Below, piece after piece: positions 18,958 to 27,025 of a DNA stretch of 64,000 nucleotides; position 1 is the stretch's first letter; each line of letters starts with the position of its first letter. The stretch lies in contig ONAJ01000002.1 in assembly GCA_900315775.1 (NCBI GenBank), positions 1 through 64,000 of the forward strand, written 5' to 3'. The position numbers and the translations under genes are program-made. The stretch is from an uncultured Prevotella sp. Lineage in GTDB: Bacteria; Bacteroidota; Bacteroidia; Bacteroidales; Bacteroidaceae. The notes under the pieces were generated by a model. That model did not search any database and had not been told where the DNA came from. It was given only the letters and a program-made list of their open reading frames with translations.

Positions 18958-19601
18958 ACAAAAACGAAAAATTCGTCATTACCCTAAACCGTGAACTCGG
19001 AAGCGGAGGTCGCACAATAGGACGTCTTATTGCCGAACGACTTGGCGTGCCGTTCTACGACAAAGCACTCATCAATGCCTTAGAGGAAAAGTATGGTCTT
19101 ACCACCGACGAGATAGAGCGCATGAAAGGACGTAGCCATTCGTGGTGGGCCGACTTCAAACGAGCAATGAATATCGGTGCAGAGCTGAATGCTAAGCAGT
19201 ACAGCAATTATCATATTGATGCCGAGAAACTACCTGACGCTCTATCTACCGACGAAATATTTGCTACTGAACAGGAAGTGTTGCGTGGTATTGCTGCTGA
19301 TGAGTCGTGTGTTATTGCAGGACGATGTGGTTTCTATGTTTTCCGTGAGCATCCAAACCATCTCAGCATACTCATTCAAGCCTCTATGGAGAGCCGTGTG
19401 GCTCGTGTGGCAAGCAAGCGTAATATCACCCCTGAGAAGGCACGTGATATAATAGAGCATGTTGACAAGATGCGTGAGAACTATGTTAACAAGTACACGG
19501 GTACCTCACGCTACGATACTCGCAACTATGATCTTGTGCTGCGTGTCGATGGTAAGACGGAAGAAGAACTTGCCGACATCATAATGCAGTACATAAAATA
19601 G
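18954..19601 (+). CDS. Cytidylate kinase-like family protein
   Basis: 215 residues from the ATG overlapping the dipeptidase stop. The N-terminus FVITLNRELGSGGRTIGRLIAERLGVPFYD is split here only by description: the P-loop-like GSGGRTIG lies near residues 15-22, followed by FYDKALI, as in the cytidylate_kin2 family. Later VIAGRCGFYV and RVARVASKRN are typical lid and core segments. Members are P-loop NMP-kinase-like proteins, often of untested substrate; canonical Cmk is usually encoded elsewhere. Confidence 0.82.
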   Translation: MNKNEKFVITLNRELGSGGRTIGRLIAERLGVPFYDKALINALEEKYGLTTDEIERMKGRSHSWWADFKRAMNIGAELNAKQYSNYHIDAEKLPDALSTDEIFATEQEVLRGIAADESCVIAGRCGFYVFREHPNHLSILIQASMESRVARVASKRNITPEKARDIIEHVDKMRENYVNKYTGTSRYDTRNYDLVLRVDGKTEEELADIIMQYIK

Positions 19602-19610
19602 CACTAATCG

Positions 19611-19652
19611 CTATTACCTATCACCCTTAACCAATTACCTAACACCTAAAGG
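19611..19652. repeat. 7-bp-period degenerate repeat upstream of the preA-like gene
   Basis: Six consecutive heptamers: CTATTAC, CTATCAC, CCTTAAC, CAATTAC, CTAACAC, CTAAAGG. They fill nearly the whole spacer before the ATG at 19655. No -7 box is visible here. Confidence 0.85.
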
Positions 19653-19654
19653 CT

Positions 19655-21148
19655 ATGATCCACATTCACGAAGAAGCAGCTCGCTGTCTGCTATGTGCCG
19701 ACGCCCCATGCACCAAAGTTTGTACTAATGGCGATCCCGCTCGTGCTATCCGTGCTATTCTCTTTGACAACGAAGCATTGGCAAAACAGTGGGTTGTAAA
19801 GTGTAATGACGAAGAACTACAACGTGCCGAAGAGGCTTGTATTCACTATGACCGCCCAATAAGAATTCGCGAAATACTTTCACAGCTATCACCTGTTACC
19901 CCTCATCCAATACCTGATACCAACTCTTTAGCAATAAAATTCTGCGGTTTCTCTTGCGAGAATCCATTCTTTCTCGCCTCTTCTGCCGTATGCACCAACT
20001 ACGACATGATATCACGCGCATTCGACGCAGGCTGGGCAGGAGTATTCTACAAGACTATCTGCAAGCAGGAAATCCGTGAGGTGTCACCGCGCTTTGATGC
20101 TGCATCTCCTCTTTCTTCTTCCTATGGAGAGAAGAGTGCCAGAAGTCCTTTTGCCGGTTTCCGTAATATGGAACAACTTAGTGAGAATCCCTATGAGAAA
20201 GACTTTGAGATTCTACGTCAGCTGAAAAAGAACTATCCCACAAAAATGGTCATAGCTTCCATCATGGGACAATATGAAGAAGAATGGGCAGAACTGGCAC
20301 GAATGGCTGAGGACGTTGGCTGTGATGCTGTCGAACTGAACTTCTCTTGTCCACAGATGCGTGTGGCTGGCTTGGGTAGTGATATAGGACAGAATTCGGA
20401 ACTCATAGCTATATATACTACTTATGTAAAGCAGGCAGTAAACATCCCCATTATTCCCAAGATGACACCAAACATCACCCATATGCGACAGCCGGGAATG
20501 TCTGCCTACCTCGCAGGTGCCGATGCCATCTCTGCTATCAACACCATAAAGAGTATCACTATGTCGCCCAATGCTACCGTAAACGATAAGTTTACCGTCT
20601 CAGGCTATTCGGGTCGTGCCGTAAAGCCTATCGCTCTGCGATATATTCACGAGATGGCATCAGACAGCATCCTCGGTGGTTCGCAGTGGAGACGTGTAGA
20701 GTTCAGCGGAATAGGCGGTATAACAACCTGGCGCGATGCTATGGACTTTATCCAGATGGGTTGTCATAACGTACAGGTATGTACAGCAGTAATGGAGTAT
20801 GGTTATCGTATCATTGATGACCTTCTTCTTGGTACACTGAACTATATGGCAGAGCGAGGAGTAGAGAGTATTGAGAGTCTCGTGGGCGAGAAACTCTCAT
20901 CCATCGTACAGTCACATGATCTTGATCGCGAAACTATTGTTTATCCCAAGTTCAACCACGATACCTGTATCGGCTGTGGACGCTGCTACACCTCGTGTAT
21001 GGACGGAGGTCATCAGGCAATAGAGTTTGATTTTAAAACACGTCAACCCAAGCTTAATGGCTCAATGTGTGTTGGTTGCCATCTGTGTAGATTGGTGTGT
21101 CCTACACGCTCAATAGGAATGTCAAAGCGTGTAAAGAAGAAAAATTAA
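19655..21148 (+). CDS. preA: Dihydropyrimidine dehydrogenase PreA-like subunit with PreT-type Fe-S head
   Basis: 497 residues. The N-terminus has an Fe-S motif CLLCADAPCTKVC (Cys 11, 14, 19, 23), like the amino end of PreT/GltD. From about residue 90 a DHOD-like FMN barrel follows with FCGFSCENPF, NFSCPQMRV, GSDIGQNSEL, KMTPNI and SGYSGRAVKPIALR, closely matching bacterial PreA. Two C-terminal 4Fe-4S motifs follow: CIGCGRCYTSC and CVGCHLCRLVC. PreA with PreT reduces uracil or thymine with NADH. The PreT FAD/NAD domain is absent here, so electrons must come from another protein. A 7-bp-period tract at 19886-19927 encodes a Pro-rich linker between head and barrel. Confidence 0.86.
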   Translation: MIHIHEEAARCLLCADAPCTKVCTNGDPARAIRAILFDNEALAKQWVVKCNDEELQRAEEACIHYDRPIRIREILSQLSPVTPHPIPDTNSLAIKFCGFSCENPFFLASSAVCTNYDMISRAFDAGWAGVFYKTICKQEIREVSPRFDAASPLSSSYGEKSARSPFAGFRNMEQLSENPYEKDFEILRQLKKNYPTKMVIASIMGQYEEEWAELARMAEDVGCDAVELNFSCPQMRVAGLGSDIGQNSELIAIYTTYVKQAVNIPIIPKMTPNITHMRQPGMSAYLAGADAISAINTIKSITMSPNATVNDKFTVSGYSGRAVKPIALRYIHEMASDSILGGSQWRRVEFSGIGGITTWRDAMDFIQMGCHNVQVCTAVMEYGYRIIDDLLLGTLNYMAERGVESIESLVGEKLSSIVQSHDLDRETIVYPKFNHDTCIGCGRCYTSCMDGGHQAIEFDFKTRQPKLNGSMCVGCHLCRLVCPTRSIGMSKRVKKKN

Positions 21149-21160
21149 ACGGAACCAGTT

Positions 21161-21835
21161 TTATTTTGTTTCGTTGACAATCAGTCCGGCAAGGGTGAAA
21201 CCGAAGATACCAGTGATTTGCACTATCGACCCTTTGCCGTTGGTGGCATCACGATGCTCCTCGCTATACACGCAAAGGAACTTGCGTGCAGGACGACGAC
21301 CGAGTTTCTTGAAATGCTGACGGAGGGCACGGGCAAGAGGACAGCCCTTTACCTTCCAGAACTCGGCAACACGAATCATGGTGGGGTCCACCTTTAGGGC
21401 AGCACCCATAGAGGAGTAGAAGCGCGCGCTGGTATTGCAGGCATACTCTATAAGTAGTCGCTTGTCGTCAAGAGAGTCTATAGCATCAACGATGACATCG
21501 TAGTCCTCGAGACGGAAATCTTTGGCAGTATCTTCGCAAAAGCGTGCTTCGATATCCGTAATATCGGCATCAGGATTTATCTCCTGTAGTCTTTGTTTTA
21601 AGGCTTTCACCTTCACCTTTCCTATAGTCTTTGTGGTTGCCATTAACTGACGGTTAACATTTGATTCCGCCACAATATCCATATCTACAATAGTGAGGTG
21701 GGTGATGCCTGTACGCACAAGTGCCTCTGCACACCACGAGCCCACACCGCCAACGCCAAAGATAATGACGTTGATGGTGTTGAGGCGTTGTAGGTGTTCT
21801 TCGCCTAACAATAGTTGGGCACGTTGAAAAATCAT
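21161..21835 (-). CDS. tcdA: tRNA threonylcarbamoyladenosine dehydratase (TcdA/CsdL, ThiF family)
   Basis: 224 residues from the ATG at 21835; the longer open frame would extend into the upstream maoC gene. The E1-like ATP-binding motif is IFGVGGVGSWCAEALVR, followed by DMDIVAESNVNRQ and the conserved DAIDSLDDKR. The C-terminal ARKFLCVYSEE segment matches TcdA. The enzyme cyclises t6A37 in tRNAs reading ANN codons. It is last in the DUF2851-to-tcdA operon and ends 13 bp from the convergent preA-like gene. Confidence 0.9.
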   Translation of the reverse strand: MIFQRAQLLLGEEHLQRLNTINVIIFGVGGVGSWCAEALVRTGITHLTIVDMDIVAESNVNRQLMATTKTIGKVKVKALKQRLQEINPDADITDIEARFCEDTAKDFRLEDYDVIVDAIDSLDDKRLLIEYACNTSARFYSSMGAALKVDPTMIRVAEFWKVKGCPLARALRQHFKKLGRRPARKFLCVYSEEHRDATNGKGSIVQITGIFGFTLAGLIVNETK

Positions 21836-21836
21836 T

Positions 21837-22301
21837 TTAATTGAAATAATATAAGAACGATGCAATGCCTTCGAGAGCGGGCTTGCGCTGTCCTTCAATC
21901 TCAATATGGAATTCTATCTCTGCCTTGCATATTCCACGAAGATTCTGGATGTTGTGGAGCTTGGTGACAAGACGTATGCGACTGCCTGTGATTACGGGCT
22001 GTCCGAAGCGCATCTTGTCCATACCATAGTTTACGAGCATCTTGATATTGTTAACCTCAATAATCTGGTCCCACATATAAGGGAGTAGCGATAGTGTGAG
22101 GTATCCGTGAGCAATGGTGCTCTGGTACTGACTCTCTCGCTTGGCACGCTCTACGTCAACATGAATCCATTGATGATCGAGTGTTGCGTCAGCAAAAAGA
22201 TTAATACGTTCCTGGTCCACTTGAAGCCAGTCGGAGTGTCCGAGTTCTTCACCAAGATGTGATGCGAATTCGTCGTAAGAATTAATAATTAATTTACTCA
22301 T
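21837..22301 (-). CDS. MaoC-family (R)-specific enoyl-CoA hydratase-like protein
   Basis: 154 residues, a single hot-dog domain. The hydratase-2 motif is present: FADATLDHQWIHVD (Asp and His) followed by IAHGYLTLSLLP. MaoC proteins hydrate 2-enoyl-CoAs. It sits 5 bp after dusB and 1 bp before tcdA. No polyhydroxyalkanoate genes are nearby, so the pathway is not clear. Confidence 0.9.
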   Translation of the reverse strand: MSKLIINSYDEFASHLGEELGHSDWLQVDQERINLFADATLDHQWIHVDVERAKRESQYQSTIAHGYLTLSLLPYMWDQIIEVNNIKMLVNYGMDKMRFGQPVITGSRIRLVTKLHNIQNLRGICKAEIEFHIEIEGQRKPALEGIASFLYYFN

Positions 22302-22305
22302 TGTT

Positions 22306-23313
22306 TTATATGGTTATTTGGGTTTTAAGCAATTTGCGGCAGTCCTCGAGGATGCCTATAAGTTCTTCTGCCGTTTCAGCACGAAGCATAGCAATGCGCG
22401 TCTGTCGGAAGTTTGGTATGCCCTTGAAGATAGGACTATTTGCGAGGTGACGACGAGTGTGGAGTATTCCTCTATACTCATCTATTCGCTCTATGTTAAT
22501 GAGGAGTTGCTCTTTGAGGATGTCTATTTTCTGGTCAAGGGTTAAGGGGCTGGGTGCGAGGTTCGAGGCGTGAGGGGTGAGATAGTCACGAATCTCCTTG
22601 AATATCCAGGGACGTCCGAAGGTGGCACGTCCAATCATAACAGCATCGACACCATATCGTTCAAACGCCATCTTAGTCTCTTCGGGTGTGGTAATGTCTC
22701 CATTACCTATTATAGGTATCGTTATTCGCGGGTTGCGTTTTACCTCTCCTATGAGAGTCCAGTCAGCTTCTCCTGTGTACATCTGGGCACGTGTGCGTCC
22801 GTGTATGGTGAGTGCTTTGATGCCGCAGTCCTGCAGTTGTTCCGCAAGAGTGGTGATAACGAGTTGTTGTTGGTTCCACCCCAGACGAGTCTTCACCGTT
22901 ACAGGGGTGTTTACCGCCTTTACCACTTCGCGGGTAATGTCCAAAAGCAGCGGTATGTTTTGTAACATTCCTGCTCCAGCACCTTTGCCTGCAACCTTCT
23001 TCACGGGACAGCCGAAGTTAAGGTCTATGACGTCTGGATGCGCCTCGCTCTCCACTATGCGTGCCGCTTCCACCATCTGTGGTACGTCGCGTCCGTATAT
23101 TTGTATGCCCACAGGACGTTCCTCGTCGGCTATGGTGAGTTTCTTCACCGTGCTGTTGACGGAGCGCACTAAAGCTTCTGCGGATACAAATTCGGTATAT
23201 ACCATAGAGGCGCCGAAACGCTTACAGAGCATACGGAAACCAATGTCTGTAACGTCTTCCATTGGTGCGAGGAACACCGGTTGAGGTCCGAATTCTATGG
23301 ATCCTATTTTCAT
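22306..23313 (-). CDS. dusB: tRNA-dihydrouridine synthase (DusB type)
   Basis: 335 residues, the usual Dus length. FMN-barrel motifs: LAPMEDVTD at the N-terminus, LNFGCPVKKVAGKGAGAG with the catalytic Cys, TVKTRLGW, LTIHGRTR and IGNGDI. It reduces specific uridines in tRNA D-loops. A 7-bp-period tract at 22538-22586 codes for a Pro/Ala/Ser-rich stretch (LTPHASNLAPSPLTLDQ) between barrel and helical domain, where most Dus proteins have a shorter connection. Confidence 0.93.
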   Translation of the reverse strand: MKIGSIEFGPQPVFLAPMEDVTDIGFRMLCKRFGASMVYTEFVSAEALVRSVNSTVKKLTIADEERPVGIQIYGRDVPQMVEAARIVESEAHPDVIDLNFGCPVKKVAGKGAGAGMLQNIPLLLDITREVVKAVNTPVTVKTRLGWNQQQLVITTLAEQLQDCGIKALTIHGRTRAQMYTGEADWTLIGEVKRNPRITIPIIGNGDITTPEETKMAFERYGVDAVMIGRATFGRPWIFKEIRDYLTPHASNLAPSPLTLDQKIDILKEQLLINIERIDEYRGILHTRRHLANSPIFKGIPNFRQTRIAMLRAETAEELIGILEDCRKLLKTQITI

Positions 23314-23334
23314 ATATCTTGAGAGCTTGAGAGG

Positions 23335-24465
23335 TTACATAATTAGGTGATAGGTGCCACCGGCGAGAGTCTTTACCACACCTTTCATCTCCAACGAGAA
23401 GAGTATGGCTGTGAGTCTGCCTATGGGTATGTTCGTCTTTACGGTCATCATATTTATCTGCAGGTCGTTGGTCTCTACGAGAGTATTTACGACGCTCTGT
23501 TCTTCGTCGGTAAGGTCAGGAAACATCTGTCGTTCTATACCCTGCTGTTGCGCTTTTCGTAGTATGCTGTCGGTCTGCCATCCCATGCTTTCCACGAAGT
23601 CGGCTGCCGACGTTATGAGTGCCGCCGTATTGTTACGAATCATATTATTGCACCCTTCTGAGAATTGGTCGCCAATACGTCCTGGGAATGCGAAGACGTC
23701 GCGTCCGTACTCCTGTGCTATTCGGCAGGTAATCAGTCCACCGCCTTTGTATGCACTCTCCACAAGTATCGTTGCGTCGCTGATGCCTGCCGCGATGCGG
23801 TTACGCTGTCGGAAATTATTTGGCAGCGCCTCAGTCTGACTCATATACTCTGTTAACAGTCCACCGCGTTTCACCATTTCTACTGCAGTACTGCGATGTC
23901 GTGGAGGGTATATCTGGTCGAGTCCGTGAGCAAGTACTCCCACCGTCTCGTAACCATATTCCAAAGCATTGTTATGTGCACAGATGTCTATGCCGTATGC
24001 CAGTCCGCTGACGATGAGTACATTAGGACACATAGTGCGCAAGTCGCTGATAAACCGACGTATGAGGTCTTGTCCGTAAGCCGTGCAGCGTCGTGTTCCT
24101 ACTATGTCTATAACATGTTGCTGATTCAGGTCAGCAGTACCTTTGTAGTACAGTATGATAGGTGCATCAGGACATTCTCGAAGTCGTTCCGGGTAGTCGG
24201 CATCCTGAATGGTGATAGCTTTGATGTTGCCCTTCTTAATGAACTCCATCTCTACTGCCGCCCGTTTCAGTGCTTCGTCCCAGTTACGTATTGTCTCACG
24301 AAGATGTTGGGAGCTGTCAGGCATTACATCACCGATATTATCCCGATGCTCATAGACCTCCTTGCTGCTCCCCAATGTGTGGTACAGCTGCAGAGCCACA
24401 GGCAAGTTAAAACCTGTCATGCGTGTCAGCGCAATGCTATAGAATATCTCTTCGTCGTTCATCAT
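23335..24465 (-). CDS. dprA: DNA-processing protein DprA
   Basis: About 376 residues. Domains: N-terminal SAM-like helices, the Rossmann DprA core (IVGTRRCTAYGQ, VSGLAYGIDICAHNNAL, GVLAHGLDQIYPPRHR, FRQRNRIAAGISDATILVE) and a C-terminal winged helix. DprA loads RecA on incoming single strands during transformation. The start chosen (24465) gives a 4-bp ATGA overlap with the thioesterase stop; an upstream ATG at 24480 would add five residues. Confidence 0.94.
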   Translation of the reverse strand: MMNDEEIFYSIALTRMTGFNLPVALQLYHTLGSSKEVYEHRDNIGDVMPDSSQHLRETIRNWDEALKRAAVEMEFIKKGNIKAITIQDADYPERLRECPDAPIILYYKGTADLNQQHVIDIVGTRRCTAYGQDLIRRFISDLRTMCPNVLIVSGLAYGIDICAHNNALEYGYETVGVLAHGLDQIYPPRHRSTAVEMVKRGGLLTEYMSQTEALPNNFRQRNRIAAGISDATILVESAYKGGGLITCRIAQEYGRDVFAFPGRIGDQFSEGCNNMIRNNTAALITSAADFVESMGWQTDSILRKAQQQGIERQMFPDLTDEEQSVVNTLVETNDLQINMMTVKTNIPIGRLTAILFSLEMKGVVKTLAGGTYHLIM

Positions 24466-24869
24466 TCTTTCGTTATCCACTTCTCGAAAGCCTTGTCGTA
24501 GTCAGGACTGTTCGCCAGACGTCCGTTGACAATACTCACCAGTTCTGCAACGCCTTTAAAACACAGCTGCTCATCGCTGGCACGATATATGTCCTGATAG
24601 AAAACATACCGTATGCCATCCTTCTTGAGAGCCAGTCGCGAGATAAACTCGTCGTCGCAACGCAGAGGAGTCTTAAACTGCAGGTTCATTCGTGCCACAA
24701 CGGCGTCAACACCTTTTGCGTGCATATCAGCAAAACTTAGTCCACACTCTTTAAGGAAGAGGTGACGCGTATGTTCCATATAGTGCAGGTAGTTAGCATT
24801 GTTAACTATTCCTTCAATGTCGCACTCGTAGTCGCGCACTTCCATTCGGGTTTCGTAGCAGTATTTCAT
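24462..24869 (-). CDS. Acyl-CoA thioesterase, 4HBT hot-dog family
   Basis: 135 residues with the 4-hydroxybenzoyl-CoA thioesterase pattern: VRDYECDIEGIVNNANYLHYMEHTR at the N-terminus, where the Asp of the DIEGIVNN segment is the catalytic position, and VARMNLQFKTPLRCDDE later. It hydrolyses acyl-CoAs of unknown chain type. It sits 2 bp after the DUF2851 gene and overlaps dprA by 4 bp. Confidence 0.9.
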   Translation of the reverse strand: MKYCYETRMEVRDYECDIEGIVNNANYLHYMEHTRHLFLKECGLSFADMHAKGVDAVVARMNLQFKTPLRCDDEFISRLALKKDGIRYVFYQDIYRASDEQLCFKGVAELVSIVNGRLANSPDYDKAFEKWITKE

Positions 24870-24871
24870 TT

Positions 24872-26167
24872 TTATGGGCGTTTTAAATATTCAAATCCAA
24901 TGCGACATCTCAGACAGTCCTTCTTGTCGCAGTATTCCTTTTTCAGTTGTATCAATGCCTGACTGTCGCCAGCATTCTGTGCTATCAGTCCACATTGTTG
25001 CCACAATCGGGTTATGTGGTTGTTCTCTGCTTTAAGCTGCTCCAACAGGTCGAAGGCACGGTCGCAGAGAGCCTCGTCAGACTTATGTTTTCCGTATGCG
25101 AAGAGCATAGGAATAGCGGTATTTATCATCAGTAGGTTTAGTGATGCTGGTGACAGATTTTTGTCGTTCCTGCAACTTGTGGAGCCGAAGGTATAGTGAG
25201 TTTCCCAGTAAGGTGTCACCGATGTGGCAAGCACCGCCTTGAGTTGTTCTATTGTGGTACACTCTACAAGACTGCTTAGTCCTGCGCGTCGGCTGTAATA
25301 CAGGTTTGCTAACTGCGATATACGAATATGAGGGAAATTCTGTGGACGCAGTCTCAGGAATCGCCACATAGTAGCATCCATAGGTTTCATGGAGAACTTA
25401 TGTGCAAGATACTGGTATTCGTTGCGCAGTTTAGCAAAGTAACCCTCGTTAAGGGCATCCCTTTGGTACTGTGACGGTATAGTGTTCAGTTCCAGCAGTC
25501 CTGCCTGTCCCATAAATATAGCCTCTATCTGGAAGACGTCGTCACGATGGTGGTCAACAGCCTTTAGCGGCAGCGTGTTTGCCCACATCTCGAAGGCATC
25601 ACCGTTTATGCCGAAGCCGTAGTTGCGTGCAAGTGTGGTGAAATAACCATTTTCCCACGAGCCGTTGTTACGATCTACGCGTGCCTTTATAGCCTCTGTC
25701 TTCTGCTCCAGGCGTTCTGTCTGTAATGCCGACATCCACGAGTGGATAGTAAGTTTCGTAAGGTCGGGGATAATCTTGTAGCACGGAGGATACTGGTCTG
25801 TTTCAAGGAGTTCCTTATAGTGGTCGTTAATCTCCTTAGGGACGTCCAATTGCAGTTGTGGTAGGAATTTACCGTCGGAGGTGATGACGTTGTCGTCAAC
25901 AACTCCAGCCACATGGAGTACTACATTATTGTATGCCGAGTCGTGGTCGTGTCCGTGTACATACCAGTCGTGGGAACGATCGTGAATCTCCACGTTCCCC
26001 ACCCACAGTGTACCGTCAATCTTCACCTTAGCGTTAAAGAAGTCAGGTCCTGCATTGCGGTTGTGCAGACCAGGGTCTATCACCTCCACCAACTTGCCGT
26101 CGGTGGTGTGCATTTCCTGTAGGGGAAACATCTTATGACGCCATACGTAATGAAGTAGTTGTTCCAT
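24872..26167 (-). CDS. DUF2851 family protein
   Basis: 431 residues, a Bacteroidetes-specific family of unknown function. The N-terminus carries the family block WRHKMFPLQ, then GLHNRNAGPDFFNAKVKIDG and VGNVEIHDRSHDW, which look like nuclease-type acidic and histidine motifs. The C-terminus has a CDKKDCLRCRIGFEYL Cys cluster. First gene of the minus-strand run to tcdA; its -7 box ends 8 bp before the start codon. Confidence 0.88.
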   Translation of the reverse strand: MEQLLHYVWRHKMFPLQEMHTTDGKLVEVIDPGLHNRNAGPDFFNAKVKIDGTLWVGNVEIHDRSHDWYVHGHDHDSAYNNVVLHVAGVVDDNVITSDGKFLPQLQLDVPKEINDHYKELLETDQYPPCYKIIPDLTKLTIHSWMSALQTERLEQKTEAIKARVDRNNGSWENGYFTTLARNYGFGINGDAFEMWANTLPLKAVDHHRDDVFQIEAIFMGQAGLLELNTIPSQYQRDALNEGYFAKLRNEYQYLAHKFSMKPMDATMWRFLRLRPQNFPHIRISQLANLYYSRRAGLSSLVECTTIEQLKAVLATSVTPYWETHYTFGSTSCRNDKNLSPASLNLLMINTAIPMLFAYGKHKSDEALCDRAFDLLEQLKAENNHITRLWQQCGLIAQNAGDSQALIQLKKEYCDKKDCLRCRIGFEYLKRP

Positions 26168-26175
26168 AGTTTTGG

Positions 26176-26183
26176 CAAAGGTA
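26176..26183 (-). promoter_or_regulatory. -7 element TACCTTTG for the DUF2851 operon
   Basis: Minus-strand sequence TATTTTGTACCTTTGCC. TTTTG directly abuts the box, and there is no TTTG at 19-20 bp. Eight bases separate the box from the ATG at 26167. Confidence 0.78.
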
Positions 26184-26187
26184 CAAA

Positions 26188-26222
26188 ATAATTCATAATT
26201 TATAATTCATAATGCATAATTT
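26188..26222. repeat. 7-bp-period repeat (ATAATTC/ATAATTT/ATAATGC)
   Basis: Five units: ATAATTC, ATAATTT, ATAATTC, ATAATGC, ATAATTT, filling the spacer between divergent promoters. It is the reverse complement type of the tracts at 15034 and 36089. Confidence 0.88.
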
Positions 26223-26226
26223 TTTG

Positions 26227-26234
26227 TAACTTTG
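26227..26234 (+). promoter_or_regulatory. -7 element TAACTTTG for dapB-lepB-wbqC
   Basis: Sequence TTTTTTGTAACTTTGCC; TTTTG abuts the box. It lies 22 bp before the dapB ATG at 26257. Confidence 0.78.
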
Positions 26235-26256
26235 CCCCCGTTTTAATATCATAGGT

Positions 26257-26970
26257 ATGAAGATAGCACTTATTGGATACGGTAAGATGGGTCACATGAT
26301 AGAGCAGATTGCTCTCGACAGAGGACACGAAATAGTAAGTATCATTGACGTAAACAACCAGGAAGACTTTGATAGCAAGGAGTTCGCATCCGCTGATGTG
26401 GCCATAGAGTTTACTGCTCCTCAGGCAGCTTACGGCAATTATCTTAAGGCGTGGGCAAAAGGAGTGAAAGTAGTCAGCGGTTCCACAGGATGGATGAAGG
26501 AACATGGTGACGAAGTGCGTAAGGCTTGTGCCGACGGCAAGACGCTGTTCTGGGCATCAAACTTTTCTATCGGTGTTGCTATATTCTCTGCAGTTAATCG
26601 CTATTTAGCAAAGATAATGAACCAGTTCCCGCAGTATGATGTGGAGATGGAAGAGACGCACCACGTTCATAAACTCGACCACCCCAGCGGTACTGCTATC
26701 ACTCTGGCAGAAGAAATAGTAGAGAACGTAGAGCGCAAAGAAGCATGGGCAGAAGATACTACCGACCCGAAGATGTTGCGCATAGACCATATCCGTCGCG
26801 GTGAGGTGCCAGGCATACACACCATACGTTACGACAGCGATGCCGACCTCATTACCATCACCCATGATGCTCACTCGCGCAAGGGCTTCGCCTTAGGTGC
26901 GGTGCTGGCTGCTGAATATACCAAAGAGCATCAAGGATTGCTCACCATTTCCGATATGTTTAAATTTTAG
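26257..26970 (+). CDS. dapB: 4-hydroxy-tetrahydrodipicolinate reductase (DapB)
   Basis: 237 residues. The N-terminal dinucleotide-binding motif is GYGKMGHMIEQ, the mid-domain has SNFSIGVAIF, and the catalytic/substrate motif is HHVHKLDHPSGTA (about residues 132-144). It reduces HTPA in lysine and diaminopimelate synthesis. First of three plus-strand genes with lepB and wbqC. Confidence 0.96.
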   Translation: MKIALIGYGKMGHMIEQIALDRGHEIVSIIDVNNQEDFDSKEFASADVAIEFTAPQAAYGNYLKAWAKGVKVVSGSTGWMKEHGDEVRKACADGKTLFWASNFSIGVAIFSAVNRYLAKIMNQFPQYDVEMEETHHVHKLDHPSGTAITLAEEIVENVERKEAWAEDTTDPKMLRIDHIRRGEVPGIHTIRYDSDADLITITHDAHSRKGFALGAVLAAEYTKEHQGLLTISDMFKF

Positions 26971-26991
26971 GAGACAGGGAGACAAGTAAAC

Positions 26992-27018
26992 AAGGAGTTC
27001 AAGGAGTGTAAGGAGTTC
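26992..27018 (+). repeat. Three 9-bp repeats AAGGAGTTC/AAGGAGTGT before lepB
   Basis: Units AAGGAGTTC, AAGGAGTGT, AAGGAGTTC end 8 bp before the lepB ATG at 27026, preceded by an 8-bp-period tract (GGAGACAG, GGAGACAA). Each unit contains AGGAG. Bacteroidetes rarely use such sites, so a ribosome-binding role is uncertain. Confidence 0.75.
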
Positions 27019-27025
27019 AAGACAA

